From assembly GCA_030156895.1 (NCBI GenBank), contig JASGLP010000005.1, positions 1 through 64,000 on the forward strand: 64,000 bases of DNA. The letters are read 5' to 3'. Below are positions 60,726-64,000 of the stretch, piece by piece (positions within the stretch are counted from its first letter, which is position 1; every line of letters starts with the position of its first letter). Both the position numbers and the translations under genes were made by a program. The notes below the pieces were generated by a model. That model saw only the letters and a list, made by a program, of their open reading frames with translations, did no database searches and was not told the origin of the DNA. The DNA is from Eubacteriaceae bacterium. Its GTDB lineage: Bacteria; Bacillota; Clostridia; Eubacteriales; Eubacteriaceae.

Positions 60726-61394
60726 ATGAAAGTAATAATCGTAGGCGGCGGTAAGGTGGGCTGTTATCTGACCTCACTGTTGCAAAATGGCGGCCATCAG
60801 GTCAAGCTCATTGAAATCAGAACCCATCAATTGGAGCGGCTGGCATGTGATCTGTCTAAGGAGGTGCTGGTATTGGGGAATGGCACCGATCCCGAGGTGC
60901 TGGAAGCGGCCGGAATCCGTTCGGCTGACGTGTTGGCGGTGGTGACTGGGGCAGACGAAATCAATCTGGTGGCAGCCACTATCGCCCGCCTGGAATACCA
61001 GGTGCCCCGGATTCTGGCGCGGATTAAAAATCCCAAGAATGCCTGGTTGTTCACTCCGGAAATGGGGGTGGATGTGGCGTTAAACCAGGCTGAGCTGATG
61101 GCGACGCTGGTGGCCGAAGAAATGTCCGTGGGCGATATGATGACCCTGCTTAAGCTGAACCAGGGACAGTTTTCACTGGTGGAAGAAAAGGTTCATCCGG
61201 AATCGCTGGCAGTGGCTAAGATGGTCAGGGAGCTGGGGCTGCCTACTGAATGTGTATTAGTGGCAATTATTAGAAACGGCCAGCTGCTGATTCCCCATGG
61301 TGACACCAGATTATTGCCGGCCGATGAGGTGCTGGCGATCATACATGCCGCCGATCTCCAGGCTCTGGCCGGGATATTGGGGCCAGCCCGCTGA
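60726..61394 (+). CDS. trkA: TrkA-type NAD-binding potassium-uptake regulator, second copy
   Basis: 222 residues, 18 bases after the first copy. VIIVGGGKVGCYLTSLL, DVLAVVTGADEINLVAATIAR and an RCK C-domain (SLAVAKMVRELGLPTECVLVAII). The two proteins differ clearly in sequence, so they may form a mixed ring, as two-domain TrkA proteins do in one chain. Confidence 0.9.
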   Translation: MKVIIVGGGKVGCYLTSLLQNGGHQVKLIEIRTHQLERLACDLSKEVLVLGNGTDPEVLEAAGIRSADVLAVVTGADEINLVAATIARLEYQVPRILARIKNPKNAWLFTPEMGVDVALNQAELMATLVAEEMSVGDMMTLLKLNQGQFSLVEEKVHPESLAVAKMVRELGLPTECVLVAIIRNGQLLIPHGDTRLLPADEVLAIIHAADLQALAGILGPAR

Positions 61395-61576
61395 AGCGAT
61401 TGTTGGCAGGAGGCACCGGCTCTAGCTGAGAGGATTAGTTGCGACAGCACTCTTCGATCATCACGGCGCTGAACGGAAAATCATGTTTTATTCCGGATAG
61501 ATGGGGTAAAAATAACGATAATGCGTTATTCGGTGTTAATGATAAGTTTAATTTTTAAACTTACGGAGAGGGAACC

Positions 61577-62701
61577 ATGAAAAAACATGAAATCTCAATT
61601 GTCGACGATGAACCCATCAATTTGATGATCTTAAAAAAATTATTGAGTCCCTCTTTTCTGATCCGGGCCTATAAATCCGGAGCGGAGCTGCTTCAAGCGG
61701 TTGAAAAAGGAATCAAGCCGGATCTGATTTTGATGGATATTATAATGCCGGGAATGGATGGTTATCAGACCTTGTCGGAATTGCGGAAAGACCCCGAGAA
61801 CCTGGGGATACCCGTTATCTATATCTCCGCGTTGGATAGTCTTACTGAAGAAGAAAAGGGGTTCCGGCTGGGGGCGGTTGATTATATTATCAAACCATTT
61901 CGGCCGGGGATTGTGTTGGCCAGAGTCAATGCTCATCTGGAACTGAAACAAGCCCGAGACCGTCTTAAAAACCAGAATGAATGGTTAGAAACTGAAGTCA
62001 AACGACGAATGGTAGAGAATCAGATGATTCAGGATACGACCTTGAACGTGTTTGCCGAATTGGTTGAAACCCGGGACAATGACACCGCCAATCATGTTCT
62101 GCGGACCCAGAACTATGTGCGGATTATTGCAGAGCGATTGCAAAAAAACGAGAAATTCAAATACTGGTTGGATAACGATGCGATTGAGCGGATTGTCAAG
62201 GCCGCTCCACTTCATGATATCGGCAAGATCGGGATTCCCGATGCCATCTTACTAAAGCCCGGCAAGCTCGACTACGAAGAATATGAGGTGATGAAAACCC
62301 ATTGTAAAATCGGGGGAAACGCCATTCGTCTGGCCATTAATAAAACCTTATCCGTCACTAAAACGGATAACAAACAGGGCGAAATCACTGCCCTGTATTT
62401 TCTGGAAGAGGCCGAGAAAATCATGAACTATCATCATGAACGCTGGGATGGTAAAGGCTATCCGGAAGAACTATATGGTAATGAAATCCCCATCTCAGCA
62501 CGGATCATGGCACTGGCCGATGTTTTTGATGCCCTCACCACGGTTCGCCCTTACAAAAAAGCCTGGAGTATGGATGCGGTGGTAGACTACATTTTAGAGC
62601 AAAAGGGCTTGCAGTTTGATCCGGATGTCGTGGAAGCTTTTGAAACGGAAATTGAGGCCTTTAAACAGGTTTTATGTCAGGACCAGCTTCGAGACACCTA
62701 A
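61577..62701 (+). CDS. Response regulator with HD-GYP output domain
   Basis: 374 residues: receiver domain (1-125; phosphoacceptor Asp54 in DLILMDIIMPGMDGYQ, Lys in IKPF), a coiled linker, then HD-GYP (about 155-360) with HDIGKIGIPDAILLKPG and YHHERWDGKGYPEELYGNEIP. Predicted to hydrolyse cyclic di-GMP when phosphorylated. The following sensor kinase is 26 bases away and is the likely partner. Confidence 0.92.
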   Translation: MKKHEISIVDDEPINLMILKKLLSPSFLIRAYKSGAELLQAVEKGIKPDLILMDIIMPGMDGYQTLSELRKDPENLGIPVIYISALDSLTEEEKGFRLGAVDYIIKPFRPGIVLARVNAHLELKQARDRLKNQNEWLETEVKRRMVENQMIQDTTLNVFAELVETRDNDTANHVLRTQNYVRIIAERLQKNEKFKYWLDNDAIERIVKAAPLHDIGKIGIPDAILLKPGKLDYEEYEVMKTHCKIGGNAIRLAINKTLSVTKTDNKQGEITALYFLEEAEKIMNYHHERWDGKGYPEELYGNEIPISARIMALADVFDALTTVRPYKKAWSMDAVVDYILEQKGLQFDPDVVEAFETEIEAFKQVLCQDQLRDT

Positions 62702-62727
62702 TTTAGCCGAAAAGAGAAGGGGGAGGA

Positions 62728-64000
62728 ATGAAAATGACGGATCAGCTCAATTCGGGGTTGGATCAACGAGAAGTCGCACAAAAAGCGATTATGGACCAGC
62801 TTTACCTCCATACCCAGTTGATTAGAGAAATCAGCCAGCTGGAGTCGGGGATCAATGGTAATATTGACCGGTTTTCGGAAGAAATCACAGAGCTCCTGGG
62901 CAATCGACTGGGACCCGATCGGGTTTCAATCTGGCAATATAATGAAGCAATGACGATGATGAAATGTCTGGATCTTTTTGAAAAAAAAACGCAAACCCAC
63001 AACAAAAAAATGACCATGAGCAGAGCGGATCAACCGCTGACCTTTGAGTATCTGATTAAAAACCGCTACATGATCATTGATGAAAAATCGGCTGAACTAA
63101 AGGAAAAAAGATACTGGGAAGCCTATATGAAACCGTTGGGCGGAACGACCCTGTTGGTCTGCAGTGTCTTATGTAACGGCCAGGCGATTGGTTCCATCGG
63201 TTTTATGTATATTGATCAAAACCATGAGTGGGGAAGTGACGAAATCACTTTCGGCTGTCATATTGCGGATCAAATCGGAACTGCCTTTTTAAACCGGGAA
63301 AAAATCGAAATAACCCGGGCATTGCGTCAAAATGAAGCGTTTTTAAATCGGGCTCAGGAGGTTTCGAAAACGGGTCACTGGCATTTTGACATTGTTGCAA
63401 ACCAACTGACCTGGTCTAATGAAACCTATCGGATTTTTGGGGTGCAAAGTGGACGACCACAAACCTTTGAAACTTATATGGATCTTGTCTATCCAGATGA
63501 TCGCAAAAAAATGATTGATACCTGGACGGAAAAAGCAAATGAAGGTCAGCCGTTTACCGTACTTCATCGGATTTTATCAGGTGAAGAAGTACGCTGGGTG
63601 GAAGAACGATCAGAATTCGAATACGATCCAGAAGGTAATCCGATTGCCAGCTGGGGAACGGTTCAGGATGTAACTGAAAAGATGAACTATCTGGAAGAAC
63701 TGGCGACCTATCAAAAACATCTTGAAGAGATGGTGATTTCCAGGACCGCCGAATTGGAAATGGCTAAACTTGAGGCTGAAGCAGCCAACCAGGCAAAAAG
63801 TTCCTTTTTATCTAATATGAGTCATGAAATTCGGACGCCGATGAATGCCATCATCGGTCTTGCCCACCTGATCAAGCGGGATCCCCTGACGCGACGCCAG
63901 GAGGAACAAATTGACAAGCTGACTGAGGCCGCCAATCACTTACTGCAGATCATTAATGATGTGCTGGATCTTTCGAAAATTGAAGCCGGAAAAATGCAAA
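62728..64000 (+). CDS. GAF-PAS sensor histidine kinase, 3' end beyond the window
   Basis: 424 codons are present and open to the edge. Domains in order: an N-terminal GAF-like sensor (about 20-190; IWQYNEAMTMMKCLDLF, GFMYIDQNHEWGSDEI), a PAS domain (about 210-325; TGHWHFDIVANQLTWS), a coiled coil, and HisKA with the phosphoacceptor His in SNMSHEIRTPMNAIIGLAHL. The catalytic ATPase part and possibly a receiver lie outside. GGGAGG precedes ATG 62728. Confidence 0.88.
   Translation, partial: MKMTDQLNSGLDQREVAQKAIMDQLYLHTQLIREISQLESGINGNIDRFSEEITELLGNRLGPDRVSIWQYNEAMTMMKCLDLFEKKTQTHNKKMTMSRADQPLTFEYLIKNRYMIIDEKSAELKEKRYWEAYMKPLGGTTLLVCSVLCNGQAIGSIGFMYIDQNHEWGSDEITFGCHIADQIGTAFLNREKIEITRALRQNEAFLNRAQEVSKTGHWHFDIVANQLTWSNETYRIFGVQSGRPQTFETYMDLVYPDDRKKMIDTWTEKANEGQPFTVLHRILSGEEVRWVEERSEFEYDPEGNPIASWGTVQDVTEKMNYLEELATYQKHLEEMVISRTAELEMAKLEAEAANQAKSSFLSNMSHEIRTPMNAIIGLAHLIKRDPLTRRQEEQIDKLTEAANHLLQIINDVLDLSKIEAGKMQ

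Noticed and set aside
1-64000. tRNA or rRNA genes
   Set aside because: Scanning the intergenic regions by eye showed no CCA-ending cloverleaf or rRNA-like conserved blocks; a small tRNA could still be missed without a program.

Overview
This window looks like chromosomal DNA of a strictly anaerobic, low-to-medium GC Firmicute, most likely a homoacetogen related to Acetobacterium/Eubacterium. The strongest pointers are a complete methyl-transfer set at 52.7-55.4 kb (methyltetrahydrofolate:corrinoid methyltransferase, corrinoid protein, UroD-type methyltransferase), a cobalamin riboswitch, AGGAGG-type ribosome binding sites, frequent TTG/GTG starts, and Na+- and K+-handling proteins. The genus is inferred, not proven. 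No rRNA, tRNA or CRISPR array was seen.

Layout. 0-3.3 kb is scarred: a truncated DUF218-like gene, an NSS-family Na+ symporter, a truncated AlbA_2/Schlafen-type regulator and ogt, with three copies of a 20-27 bp repeat at the break points. 3.4-8.3 kb holds a heterodimeric ABC exporter and a DUF4143 ATPase. 8.6-11.7 kb is a four-gene transposon-like unit (DDE transposase, ExeA/TniB-like ATPase, two small accessory proteins).

11.8-33.6 kb is the most remarkable part. Three successive modules each encode a complete nickel/dipeptide-type ABC importer (lipoprotein, two permeases, two ATPases) plus a pair of class I SAM methyltransferase domains: fused in one protein in module 1, two overlapping genes in module 2, and a small methyltransferase plus an O-methyltransferase-like protein in module 3. 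Each module is preceded by a leader ending in an intrinsic terminator; those of modules 1 and 2 are visibly related. A fragment of a further ATPase gene lies at 33.7 kb. A fourth methyltransferase-importer association follows at 35.5-39.8 kb, where a cobalamin riboswitch precedes a methyltransferase and a BtuCDF-like importer. My working inference is metal, metallophore or corrinoid acquisition coupled to methylation of the ligand; no substrate can be read from sequence.

39.8-43.2 kb contains yjdF with a probable yjdF-type riboswitch and two tandem YihY genes, the first broken by a one-base homopolymer loss. Between them lie decayed remnants of a catalase gene and an amino-acid-binding protein gene. 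43.3-47.5 kb is a thiol-redox region (thioredoxin, TlpA, CcdA, ferredoxin, a DUF6132-like protein) with a Crp/Fnr regulator and a perfect 10-1-10 operator-like dyad upstream of the ferredoxin-ccdA-tlpA operon. 47.8-51.0 kb is a thiamine salvage operon (TPP riboswitch, thiM, thiE, HAD phosphatase, thiD). A His-rich-tailed EamA transporter follows, then the corrinoid methyl-transfer operon with paired palindromes around a near-consensus promoter, pdxST, a P-type ATPase, two TrkA-type proteins, and an HD-GYP response regulator with a hybrid-type sensor kinase that runs off the end.
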